From contig OW240920.1 in NCBI GenBank assembly GCA_933207985.1, positions 150,931,648 through 150,995,647 of the forward strand: 64,000 nucleotides of DNA, given 5' to 3'. The DNA is from Pelobates cultripes. Lineage: Eukaryota; Chordata; Amphibia; Anura; Pelobatidae. Below are positions 11,116 to 24,300 of this stretch, one piece after another; the stretch's first letter is position 1, and each line of letters begins with the position of its first letter. Position numbers and translations under genes: made by a program. The notes below the pieces were generated by a model. It made no database searches. It was given only the letters and a program-made list of their open reading frames with translations, and was not told where the DNA came from.

Positions 11116-12206
11116 AAAAATATTTTACAAAATATCAATACATTGTTATGTAATACATTATCAAACAGACTGTCATAGTAAGATCATGGTTAGAAAGTAT
11201 TTAAAAAAACGAAAATGATCACATGCTCTGGCAAGACAATGCCAAACCTGTTTTAGATAATCACAGTAAATAGAAAAAACCTGATAAACTGTTTCACCAC
11301 TGGATTCCTTTGGCAATATTTAATAATATTAAAATAAAAACCTACAGCATGATGTAAAAAATAAAATCAGTACATGATATTAAAGGCAATGTGTAGTTAA
11401 AGTTCTGATTGTTGTTTATTGATAATAAATTGACCGTTTTCTAGCTATATATATGTAAATGCTGTTTTTGTTGTTGCTATGACAATGCATTCTGTAAGAA
11501 TGTAGCAGCCTATTACTATGTAAATTGTGAGTTTCTGACAGTTAGGGGGGCAGTGTATTGCCAAGATTTGCTGTAAATCCCAGGGTGGGAAATATTCACT
11601 CATGCACCCAGAAAACACTTATTTTATCTGATTATTAGAAGGTATATAGGTTACAGCACTTATCTCATGTAGCTATGTCTTTACTTCATTGCCAATGGAG
11701 TCAGTTTGCAAGAATCACAACTAGGGCATAACAGCACAGACCCTAAATCTTACGTCATTGGAGGTTCATCAGGATTGCTGTTTTGGATAGATTTCCAAAA
11801 CAGAATATTACTGTTCAAATCTGTTGGACCTGGGATATCAACTAGTACGATGTGTTGTGAGGAGGGAGGAGAGGAACAAGGGGCTTCCAGCTAATTATAC
11901 ATTAAAACAGCAACTAATATCACATTTGCTGCTACATAAGATGACGGATACCTTCCATGACAGCATGTTTAGAGCTGACATGGAGAACTAAACTAAAGAG
12001 TTCACAGAAGCTGGATGACTTTAATAACCAGATGGGAGATAAACCAAACATTCCACTTTGCAGTAGTTCATAGTATAGGCTACAGAGGTACTTGGTTCTG
12101 AAACAGGTAAGTCAGAACATCCTTCATCCCCAAGCAGTATGTGTCCCCCGTACTGGAGATCAAGGGGAAGAGGAACAGCCGCAGTTTAATCAGAGATACC
12201 CCACTG

Positions 12207-12302
12207 TCACCTCTGCAAACACTGATGGAGAGCCTCTGCTTGGAACTTCAATTTGCGTAACTCATCCTGAATGTAGTCTGTCACAGCTTTCCTCATCTCA
12301 AC
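12207..12302 (-). CDS. tafazzin: tafazzin last coding exon with stop
   Basis: Encodes [20 protein letters not shown] through HQCLQR and a TGA stop at 12209-12207. Acceptor CCCTCAG. Confidence 0.95.
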   Translation of the reverse strand, partial: VEMRKAVTDYIQDELRKLKFQAEALHQCLQR

Positions 12303-15300
12303 CTGAGGGAAACCGGGATAAAAATTAACATACAATCTCCCTTTTCTCTCAAACCTCCCCCTAATTTAAAAAAATTATTACAAAAACATTATTCAAAATG
12401 AACGAATGGTTTGGGCTGAATACAGAAGCCATAATTGACCTAATATGATGAGGAGATAATTTTAAGTAACAGGCTGCTTTTCACTAGACAAGATAAACAG
12501 AGTTCAAGGATACAAAACAAAACAAAAAAGCTAACTGAGCACACTAACTCATAAATAATATGAAATTAACACCAAATCTACATTTTAGATTTGTTCAAAT
12601 AGCTTCTTAATGACCTAAATCAAGAATTGACCTAATTCAAACTGCGACAAGTGAGTCACTCACTCTTCATAAATGCAAGTTCTAGGATAAGTAGAGTGAT
12701 TCTCCCCAAATATCTTGCATCAGGCAAAATCTCTCACTCCATAGGCAGTCAAGGAAGTTAAAAAGGTCCCCCGATCCAAGGATGGAGGGAACAAATTGAA
12801 GTGGCGGTGCAAGATGCCCAGGAGAGGGCAATGCAGGAAACACATGGAAAGGGCACTTATTTTTCAGGGAATGTAAACACTAGCTGTCCATTACTTTAAC
12901 CAGACCTATTCTCACATAAGGTGTGCAAATACAAGACTGCCAGATTCCTGTCTGGGCACTAGGTGTTTGAGAGTATGCTAGAACCAGCTGGGTATCTGAT
13001 GTCCTTGCTTTGTTCATTAGATTTAATACGAAATTGATGGGTGGGTAGAGGGGGATCATTCAATGGACATCAAAACTTTCAAATGATGAATAACAAACTT
13101 ACTGAAAAACAAACCAGATTCAATAATTAAACTCTACGGCCTCAGGAGTAGTATATATATTTATAAATAAATATCGCACTTACAGATGGTGTGTTTTCTG
13201 ATCTCATCTTCTCCACTATTGCCATTGCACTGACCGGTTTACCAACCAAAACTGTAATTTTCTAGAAAAAGTTAAGAAAATATAAATTGATCATCACAAA
13301 TATACCACCCGCAAATGTAGAGCCCCAACCTTCATACAGTCCATTGCCAGCAAATGAGGAGCCCACCATCATGCATGCCCCTCCCCAGCAAGTGAAGAGC
13401 CTGCCATCATGTATGTCCCTCCCCAGCAAGTAAGGAGCCCCACCTTCATGCATGCCCCTCCCCAGCAAGTGAAGAGCCCCACCTTCATGCATACCCAGCC
13501 CCAGCAAGCGAGGAGCTCCATCTTCATGTATGCCCCTCCCCAGCAAGTGAGGAGCCCCACCTTCATGCATACCCAGCCCCAGCAAGTGAAGAGCCCTCCT
13601 TCAATTATGCCCATCCCTTGCACGAAGTCCTTAACTCCAAACATGCCCCATGACACCAAGTTTCTGGCAGTGAGTCTTAAAACTCTAGCAAACTCCATAT
13701 GTAGCAATAGTTAGCAAAAGGCTTGAGTTTGGGAGAATTTACTTATAAATATAAATTTTCGGCGGTACTTATAAATGTCAATATCTGCTTGACAAGCCCC
13801 ACATTTATGTTCGACTACACAGGTATCTGAAAGATAATACAATACAAACAAACACTCACCTTTCCACAACGTGGGATATAGGGTGGCTCATTGGGAAGCA
13901 CATCGTTCATTCCTAAATTAAAAATAAATGTCAGGATAGCCATGGTCATAGCGCCAGTGCTATTAAAACATACATTGCATCAGGAGATCACAAGTAACAC
14001 ACAAAGGAAAGTAGCCAACCAGAAAAGCAGATTATGCTGTGTGACTACAGTGTCCAAGATAAGATACAGTGTCTTTTACTTGTCTCAACAGGTTAGTTCT
14101 ACTGACTGACTGCTCACATCGAGTACTGGCCACATGAACACACACAATGTATGATGATAGCGCCTCTTTTAACAGCAATATATAGTCGGAGACTGGAATA
14201 TGACAAAATATACACAAAGTCCTGGTGTGTAACCAATAAAGAGTCCCAACACACTCTGAACACCTATGTGGTATCCTCTCTACCTACACAAAATAGAAAA
14301 ACCATACAATAGGTGGAGTGTGTGGTTTTTTGGATGGATAGTTTTTGATGATGCAGAAATATAAGCAGTACAAGCTGAAAAGACAAAGGGAATAACCAAA
14401 TCCTAGTGCAATATTGCTAAATTCAAAAGTATAGGTAAAGAAAATCTCTGGTCTCATCCTCACAGAGATGGAGCCAGTGTTACTAGGCTCAATGTGTGGG
14501 CATGTGGGAATATTTGTGGGGATCCCACTCCCTTCTTTCACGCCCGTTGGTTCCACATCCTCTATTCCACCTTACAGATCCACTGGACATCAAGTAAAGT
14601 GCAACAAGTTCTTTATTGGTAACAGCTAAACAAAACAAATAAAATCAATATAAAGTCTGTTTTCTGGTATTGTAAGATGTGTTTCGCCTTTCTCATAGGC
14701 TTCCTCAGTTCCTTATGGTTCTTTTTGTTGTTCAGTCTTTTATACGTCTTTAATTACCTCCTACTCGTATTACCCGGCTTTTTTCCAACTTTCCATCTTT
14801 TCCGTCTGACATCAGACGTCCAGGCACATCTTTGTTTCTCATTTCCTGTATGTCCGTATTTGGAACGCATCTCTGCGTTGCACTCTTTAAAAAAAAAAAA
14901 ACTTTATTGTCCACATTTTAAACTGTCAGGTTGTGATCCTAGCATTCTCTTTCATATAGATTTGTCGAGGAGTTCAGACAATGCAATAGGGTTAAAGCCT
15001 TCAATAGAACTACTAAATATATTAATACTGGATATAGAGATAATGGCAAATATATGTGGTAACTTATTATTTAAACGTGAAATTGGGGATTAGTGATTGA
15101 GATCAAACAAAAAAATGGTCTGGAACAGATGGATGTTAATTAAAGTGAATAAATGTTTAAAGGGGTCCTCTCCCTAAAATAGGGAATGGATGTTAAATAT
15201 CACTAAAAAGTGTATGAAAAGTCAATGCTTAATATTCATATAGATGTATATAAAAAGGGGCGGGGAGAATTATGATTAAAAGGAATATTCAGATGCTATG

Positions 15301-18300
15301 GTAAACTAAAAAAAACTTTAATAATAAAACGTTATAAAAACCTTTTGTAAGGAAAGTGGATGTTGCCTCCGAACATATTTACTTTAAGAAGTGGCATTAC
15401 TCAAAATCTAAATTCATCCATGCGGGATGAGGGTATTAAAATTAAATTTAATTTCTTCCTTGCCTAATTTTTTAATGAAATCCCCCCTCTCCATTCTTTT
15501 TTCACTGCTTCTAAGGCACAAAAAAAATAGATCTTTCAGATGCTGATTGTGTGTTGTCTTGAAATGCTGGGACACTATGAGTTTGTAGACCTTTTTTTAT
15601 ATCTGGTATATATGTTCAGCGATCCTTACATTAAGTGGGCGAATAGTTCTCCCAATGTATAAAAGATTGCATGGGCATTTTAAAACACATATGACCCCTT
15701 TTGAATGACTTGTTAGGTGGTATTTAATGGTATATGGTTTGCCTATAATGTGACTTGTGTCTGTGAGGTGCCTTTTATTACTTTTAGTTTCCCTATATGG
15801 GAGACAATTCCCACTTCCATAAAAGCCTAAAAGGTAATTTAAAAAATGATTTGGTTTCTCGGTCTCTAAACAGCTCTTCACTAAAATGTTTGAGTTTTTG
15901 GTTCCTCTATAAATTATTTTGTGTTTAGGGGGTATAATTTCATTTAGAATCGGGTCGTCTTTTAAAATATGCCAATTTTTTTTTTTTATGGCCTACTGTA
16001 CTTCTGGTGTTCCCATTATAGCTGCAGATGAAGGGGATTTCATTTTTTCCTTGTGAATTATTATTTTGTTTACACGTAATAAGTTGTTTCCTCAGTAAAT
16101 GTTTCACATCTTCTAGCTTTTTCTTGAGATCTCTTCCTTCAAAGCCTCTTTCCAAGAATTGTTTCTCCAGATGTTCAGCTTGTTCTACATAGTGATTTCC
16201 CCCTGTACATTTCCTTCTTATTCTCAGGAACTGTCCCTTTCGGGCATTCGTTAGGCAGGGTTTGTGGTGGAAACTGGTTCTATCTATGTAGCTGTTCGTA
16301 TTGAAGTAGTTCTTGGTTTTGATTGAAGAGTCTTTGATGTAAATGTTTAGGTCAAGAAAATTGCTATCTGTGGAACTTTTAGAGCATGTTAATTTAAATC
16401 CCCAATCATTGTTATTAAGGAACTTTAAGAAATTATCTAGGTCCATGCTGTTACCCGTCCAAATAAAAAATATAGGGGAATTGGGTCTGATGACTAGTGG
16501 ATGCCTTTGGTGATTCCGATCTTCTTCTTACCCTATCTCTAGTTATAGTTTGGTTGTTTCTATTGTAACGTTCCCTCAGTGGTCCTTCTTTTAGAACTTC
16601 GCTGTAGATCCTGGAGACTGGAATATGATGTTGAGCAGGTTAGAGTACAGTATGATCAGACACTCACCCATGTGCCAGACAGGAAGAATAATTGGATTCT
16701 GTCTGCACTCCGATATCAAACGTCCAATGCCTGAAGAGAGAAGTGAGTTTATTACTATTTGCCGTAAAGCTGGTTAGATCAAAGAGAACATAATGTTATA
16801 TGGAGCACTCACCCCACTTTAATCTCACAAAGTCCTGGCTCATATTAACTTTTCCTAAAGAAAAAAATCAAAAAGAAACCGATCAAAACAATGCCAAAAA
16901 ACAAAAAGTACATCAAGTGGAATGTAGCGGAAAACCCGCTAAACTGTGAACAGACCAGATTACCCTGTAGTGTGTGTGCTGTCCTGACAAACCTTTTGTG
17001 TGTTTCCCTATCCTGACCCTGTTTTTCATTAATTGTACTTGTAAAGCTATCTGCTCCCCATTCAGGAGAGCTCATACGAACGGGTTCCGTTCGTCTCACG
17101 AACGGGGACAACCCCAAGATCCCATTTAGAATGTTTAGCTAGAACATTGTGTGAAAACCGCAAACTGCAAGAGAAGCCTCGGCGTGTGCTGACCCCTGGG
17201 TGATGGCCACAGTGGTTTTTATGCAAGTCACCATGCAAGGGGATATCCCACAGGGAGGGACATAGTATAACCAATCACGTACAGTAAAATCATAAAACAC
17301 ACAAACATACAATTCCCTCCCCTAGCCATGGAGATAATCAAGTCTGATAAAGTAATAACTTGATTATCTCCAGGCAGAAAAATCACAGTTTTCCTCAATA
17401 TCTGGAACACCCCTTTATATATGAGGTATCCCCACAAATAATATGTCACCTGATAGCCCCGATCTGGGTGACCAACATATTAAAATTTCACCAGGGGTTC
17501 GCAAAAACTATGGAAGTCTTCAGTGACCGATTAACCGCGAGTGGGCTGCCCAAAATAGTTCTACAAGGTTGAGTGGTTTTGCCGGTCACTTCAGTAAAAG
17601 GAGAAAAACTAACAAAGTACAGAATGGATCCCCGTGGCTCCTAGTAGCGATTGTTCCCCTCATTCGTATGCACAACCGTACCGAATAGCGCTCTTCTAGC
17701 TAATCGGTACATATAGATCCAGCGTTTGTGGGTTTGAGACCGGTGTTCGGGAAGTCGAGTGTCTGATTTTAGTTCCAGACACTCGACACGTAGAGGGTTC
17801 AATTGACACAGTCTTTGAGGTTTAATGAGCCAGGGGGTGGTCTTTGTTCAGTAGTTACACCTACCGAATGGAAAATAAAGAAATAATGAATAAAGAGGGT
17901 AATTTCTTCACATCTGGTGATCATCTGGGGAATTAGTACTCATGTTTTGAAACCCTCGTAGTCACAGTTTTCTGATTTGCAAGCACTAATTGACACAGCG
18001 GCGGCTGCTACAGTAGAAAAGGTGCTGGCTACAGCCTTCCAACATGTACCTGGCTGTAAACTTTAGTCCCCTGAACCTGAGCACCTGCCGGCTTTTGGGT
18101 TGGAACATTGATCATGCGATGAATATCACTCATAAGTGCCACGGGAAGGGACTGGCCCCCGAGGCACACCCGAACAATTGCAAAGTTCCTGCTAAATTTT
18201 GCAAAATGCACTCTGCCAAAGAGTTATGTGGAGATCACATGTTCTTTCTTCGGCCAAGGAGGATTATCTGCCTCATCACTTTGCAGTTATGGACGAGTGG

Positions 18301-21300
18301 CAGGTGAGCGCCTCTGTTTCCGAAGGTGCTGATTAGGACTCAGAATTTGTCAAGGAGTCGTATCTGAATGAGTCCCAGCCAGCCCATGGCATTAAAAAGA
18401 GCTTTCCTGAGGATAGATCATGATTGATATATGGTATCATCCCATGTTTGACCTGCGTACAATTCATCATCCCCAGTTGGCAGAATGGACAAGCCCAACG
18501 CATATTTCTGATTTCCTACATCTCTGGAAGCCTCTGGAGAAAGAGGTTCGTAATAATCTTCGCTTTGAGTGTCCACAACATGTAGTTCCAGATAATACAC
18601 CTCAGATGCCCAGAGTTTGACCAGTTGCTGGTCACTGTCATGGACGTAGGGTCTTTAGTAGGGTGTTAAAGAGACCCAGAACATGTTTCTGGATATTGTG
18701 AAGCCTGCTTACGCAAAACCTCTTTTTGACCAGTAAAACTGACAATGACACGGTTTTTGACCCCCACAAAGTCAAAGAATGGGCTCAAAGCTACATTTGC
18801 CTGCTGGGCAACGCAAACAATAATAAAGTATTTAGTGGGCGGAGCCTAGCATCCAAACGGAACGGTTGTGCTGCACCTCAGCTCCTGCTCAAAATGGCAC
18901 AAATCTGGGAATAAATCCCCCCAAAACGGCACAAGAGCATGCAGGAGAGGAGCCATTAAGCAGGGGACACCTGGGTGAACCCTTAGATACCAAAACCAAC
19001 GTGTCACCCACCGGGACCCTGTGCCCGAGGCCTATCAGAAATCGGGCAGTGGAGAGACTGCCGCGCACCACGCTGCTGACCTGAGTATGGACTCCCAGGG
19101 GCTCCCAACTTCTACCCCCCTCTGGACCGATGGGGGTCATCTCGGTCCACCATGGGCAACCGGAGAGACAGACTGAAACTACAGCTCACGGATCCGCAAC
19201 AGAAGGGAAACCTAGCACATGGCGTGCCCAAAATGGCAGCGGCAAGCCTAGCAGACGAGCGAAGGGACGGAGAACTTCAGCAACACTCAGCAGCGCTTGG
19301 ACGCAGCCTTTGCCTAATTCTGGACCAAGTTCTGGGACCTGATGCTAACACCTCAGACAAAGCCGCAAACACCACCACACCAGGGCGAGCGGAGCCATAA
19401 GCACAGGGAGCAGAAAGAGGCATCCCTGAAGCATGTTGGGACGAAAAGGCAGCATGTCGCTGAGCCACAACACACACCACCAGATGCCATATACCCCAAG
19501 CAACACTCAGCCTCACGGACGACCCACAAACACAAGTGCCCCAGACAGACTTCCCGTCCCCGGCGCCTGCGCAAGGGCGACAGACGCCCAGCCGCACAAA
19601 AACAAGCTCCTGGTCTGGGTGCTCGGAGGAGCCCAAACGCTGCACTACACTCACGCAAGAAGAACATGTGGAGGAGAGAGCCGAAGGGTGTGAGGACCTC
19701 CCTTGGGCCTAACTACCAATCACAAACCCACATCTCCTGCTGAGGGCCACCAGGGGCTTGACCCCAAGGACACTGCCCACCGCGCCGGGGGGCCCCCTGC
19801 CGCTGGCGGTGACAAACCACCGGAGTCCCCTGCTACTCCCGACCCGGGAGGGACTCGGCCCAAAAGGGCAACAGGGTCCGTGCACCGAAGATGTCGGCCT
19901 ACTTACAGGCCTGGGGCTGGAGGGAGCATCCACCGCACCCCCAATGTGCCGCCACCTCTGAACGTTACCCCAACACATGCATCACAACCACCGACAAGGG
20001 TTGGAGGCTGCGAGACACCCTACACAGAGGAGGCGGCAGAGCCCCCACTGAAGGACTTATTAGACACCTCCGAACGGTACCCAGGCGGGGAGTAGGGTGA
20101 AGAACGAATATAACTGGCTCCTAAGCCTCTGAGACCTCGTCCCATGACTTCCTGAACCTATTTAACGTACTCTTTACATATGTTTAAGCATTTATCTTGT
20201 GGTTTGGTTCCAAGATGTATACTTTGAGCAACGACCCATTTCGCATGTATACAAAAGGGTAATTTTCATTGGCTGCAGGTCCTGCAGCAACACATCTTAA
20301 CCGATAGCGATGAGCCACCTTACGAAATCAATCTGCGTGCATTCACCTAAGTCTTAGCCTGCCCACATACACTTTATGCATGTTTATTATGTCTAGCATG
20401 TCCTATAGGCGTATAATCATTTAAGCCTGCTCATATATTTATCAATGTCAAACATACAAGTTGCCTAATATGTATTACAAATGCGGAATATACTCACACT
20501 ACAGACAGAAGACAAGCTCACAAGTTGAAATGTTATGTTTACCCACTGTCTTTACCTCCTCTAACATAATCAAAAAAATGTGCTGTCTACTCATACGCCA
20601 CATTAAGTTAATTATGCTTGTTCCTATACTGCTTGTGAATGCTATTGTGGCTGAGCAAGCCTCTTGTTATGCTATGCACAACAGAAAATAAAGAACAATA
20701 AAAAATAATAATAAAGTATTTAACCAGTAAAGGTACATTGAGATATTATATGGCTTTCAAGTACGTACTGGAAATGTTACTTTCTGCCCAACATCCAGGG
20801 AGTTACTATTACCCAATTTAATGGTATGCCAATGTCTTTTGAACTTCACACGGCTGCTCTCCTACAGATGGATACAAAATTAGGTGATCTTGGCAGTTAG
20901 GAGTTTGGACCAGAGGCGAAGGGTCTGTGTTTCGGGGATGCATTTGTCAAGGAACTTCAAAAACATGTAAAGTTGTAAGCCTCTCTGAGGAGGGTGCTCC
21001 AGTCATCAGCTAGTTCTGGCCTTCAACAGGTCCCTGCCGCTCACATTATTCCAGAAATAGTTGGTGATGGTTCCCACCAAGTCAGTAAGTTTCTTGATGC
21101 TCAAGATGCTGTGCACTCCATCCTGACGTTGCATCCAATACTGTGTTAATCAAGCGCCTCCTGCAGTAAACCGCTCCGTGGCCAAGATGGTGGGTCTCCT
21201 GTCGTCCTTCATAGAGGCGAACTTCCCAGGTACTCTGTAATACCGACCTATGCAATGTCTAACAAACTTAGCTGGCGGATGCTCCACATGAAGGCATGGA

Positions 21301-24300
21301 ATGGGTGAGCAATCTTTTGAGGCCACATAAGTCTTTGGGTGCCACAGCTGGTGGATGGATCCCAGGGAGGGTGTGGTCGAGAGGAGAGTCCTTGTTACAC
21401 ATCATTTGCCTGGAAATACTAGCCAGGTCATTTGTGATCCTGGTTCAGGAAGTCTCTGATAGTTGCATTCTACTCTGCATGGACAACTAGTCCATAGTCA
21501 GGCACATCAAACTTGATAGGGCTTGCTCCATGTGTGTTTCAGATCTTACCCAGCAACTGTACCAGTTTTGCTTTCATAGAAACAGCTGGCTACAAGAGGA
21601 GAGTATCAAAGTGGAAAACCAACGTCTTCGTCAACTGGTTGTCCCGGCATTGGAATTACACCAATGATTGCATGCTGAATAGGACAGTGCTTTCCCTTCT
21701 AGAGGGGTAAGTTTAATTTGTATCTCATTGCCTCCAAGCTGAATCAACAGATGATGCAGTACTTCTGCTGACGTCCGGACTGGGACTGCACAGCTGTGGA
21801 TGTGTTTCTCCAACCTTGGCCAGAGGTAGGGGCATATGCATTCCCCTGTTCTCCATGATCGCTCGGGTAATTTAGATCTGCCTTCTTCAGGTCCCCATGA
21901 AGCTTCTCATTTTGTTGTGGAGGATTCAACCGTGATTCCTGGATCTTTTCAGCTTGTCTGTTGCAGATTCAGTTCTACTCCAATCATTCCCTTTTCTTCT
22001 CTGAGAGTCTATGGGGAACCCTCATCTTCTCGTCCTGCAGGACTGACTCCCCTTTGTGGTTTGGCAGATTTCCAACATCCATGGAATGTTATGGGCCTAT
22101 CACAACTCTTGTGGGCCCATGGCACCAGACGAAAGTCGAAGTCTGTGAAGAGGGCCTGTTATATATATCTTGTATTCTGTTTTCTTTATATATTCTAATA
22201 GTAATTATTTAAATTTTTTTCCATCATATAAAAGTATTGTCATTCTACCTGTGGGGGGGGGGGGAAAGGCTGAGCTAGGACAAGGATGGACTTATCTAAT
22301 CTTTATATACCTTGTATTTACATGTTTTACTCAGACTTTACGTAAATGTTAATACTAGATCCAAACATTTTTCTCTTGACAGTTTATTCCTGACCGAGGT
22401 ATTATTTCTCCAGCATATGCCCAATTCCATCTTTAATTGTAACATCAATTATTTTACCCACCGAGAAAAGCTAATTTCTAAAGCCTGTTTCCAGTTTCTT
22501 GCTAAAAGAATCTTCACAGGTAAAAAGCTATGTGTGGTCAAATAATATTGGAATGTTGTTAATTCCGGCCAACCCAAGTGTAATAATGACGTCATTTGAG
22601 TTTTATTAATTCTAATCTTATCACAATCATATTGTGGTAATCCGCTTTAGAGGCATACAATTGGCACATCATGGTAATCAGCTTTAGAGGCATACAATTG
22701 GCACACTATAGCAATCCGCTTTAGATGCACACAATTGGCACACCATGACAATTACTTTTAGAGGCATACAATTGGCACACTATAGCAATCCGTTTTAGAT
22801 GCATACAATTGGCACACCATGGCAATCCGTTTTAGATGCATACAACTGGCACACCATGGCAATCCGCTTTAGAGCCATACAACTGGCACACCATGGGAAT
22901 CAGCTTTATAGGCATACAATTGGCACACCATTGGAAAATTATGGCAGCGTTAGATGCATACAATTGGCACGCCATGGCAATCAGCTTTAGAGCCATACAA
23001 TTGGCACACCATGGCAATCAGTTTTAGAGGCAGACAATTGGCACACCATTGGAACATTATGGCAGCTTTAGATGCATACAATTGGCACGCCATGGCTATC
23101 AGCTTTAGAGCCATATAATTGGCACACCATGGCAATCAGTTTTACAGGCATACAATGGGAACATTATGGCAGCTTTAGATGCATACAATTGGTACATCAT
23201 TGCAATCAGTTTTAGATGTATAAACTTGGCACATGATGGCAACTTTAGGTACATTGGCACACCATGGCAATCAGTTTTAGAGACTTACAATTGGCAAACC
23301 ATGGCAACCAGCTTTAGAGGCATAACATTGGCACACCATGACAATTTTAGAGGCATACAATTGGAACATCATGGCAGCTTTAAATACATAAACTTGGTAT
23401 ATAATGGCAATCACTTTTAGTTGCATAAACTTGGCCCATCATGGCAATCAGCTTCAGAGGCATACAATTGGCAGACCATGGCAAAAAGTCAGATGCATAA
23501 AATTGGCACACCATGGCAATCAGCTTTAGATGCATACAATTGGCATATAATGGCAGTTTTAGAGGCATAATTTTGACATATCATGGAGTTTTAGAGGCAG
23601 AAACTTGGCACATCATGGCAATCCATTTTAGAGGCATACATCTGCTTACTCACAGACTCAGAATCAGAAGTGCTGTGTCCTGCTCTTTCATCCAGGCACC
23701 TCACGTTGATTATCCCCATGGTGGAACTAATGTAGAGAGGGCCCTGGTGCAAATATGTTTTTTGGGCCCCCTTTTAGTGCAAGTGTGGCCAAAAGGTATA
23801 TCTCCATCTGTCTGAGAACTTCAACAATGCTATGCCAGCTGGGGATCTACCATTTGCGCATCGTTGCAGGGTTATATTTGTGACCAGTGTTTGAGCGTTT
23901 GAATGTAAGCATGTTTTTGTATTAAGTATATGTGTGCATGTATGGGTGTATTTGTATGTACTGTTACCATTGGAATGTAGTGGTGTACTTGTTTGTAATG
24001 TTTGCGTCTGAATGCAGAGGTGTTTGTATGTAGTGTAGGACATTAAATGCAGGTGTGCTTTTTGTGTGTAGGGGTGTTTGTATATAATTTTAATGTTTTA
24101 TACACAATGTGTGTTTGAATGTAAGCATATTTTTGTATTGAGTATGTGTGCAGTGTGAAGGGGTTACAGTGTGGGAGGGGGGCAGGGAGTGAAGGGGTTG
24201 TATTGGGGGGGGAGGCGGGGTAGGATGTGGGGGCTGTTTCCTACCTTTATTAAATTCCCTGGTGGTCCAGTGTCCTCCCTGGAGTCTCGCGAGCTCCCAG

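Larger units (their letters stand above)
14204..16612 (-). mobile_element. Penelope-like retroelement, 5'-truncated, with long target duplication
   Basis: The insertion is bounded by an exact 16-bp duplication GGAGACTGGAATATGA (14188-14203 and 16613-16628). On the minus strand it carries the C-terminal part of a Penelope-like RT followed by a GIY-YIG endonuclease, then a long 3' region. The 3' region contains GAAAGGCGAAACACATCTTAC near 14690, like the CGAAACGCG-type 3' sequences common in these elements. It lies in the intron between tafazzin exons 8 and 7 in the same orientation as the gene. Confidence 0.9.
17960..22155 (+). mobile_element. Decayed DIRS-like element interrupted by a LINE insertion
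   Basis: Plus-strand remnants appear in DIRS order: a Gag-like region (about 18290-18818), then after the LINE insert (18835-20706) decayed sequence and an RNase H / methylase-like region (about 21170-22100). Many stops and frameshifts show it is old. It is opposite in orientation to the DIRS copy at the window start. The 22155 end adjoins L1 sequence. Confidence 0.75.

Noticed and set aside
11706..12328. Short plus-strand ORFs
   Set aside because: They lie opposite the tafazzin last exon and 3' untranslated region and show no family match.
13262..13714. ORFs of about 100 codons on both strands
   Set aside because: They come from the 39-bp minisatellite; two real tafazzin exons flank it.
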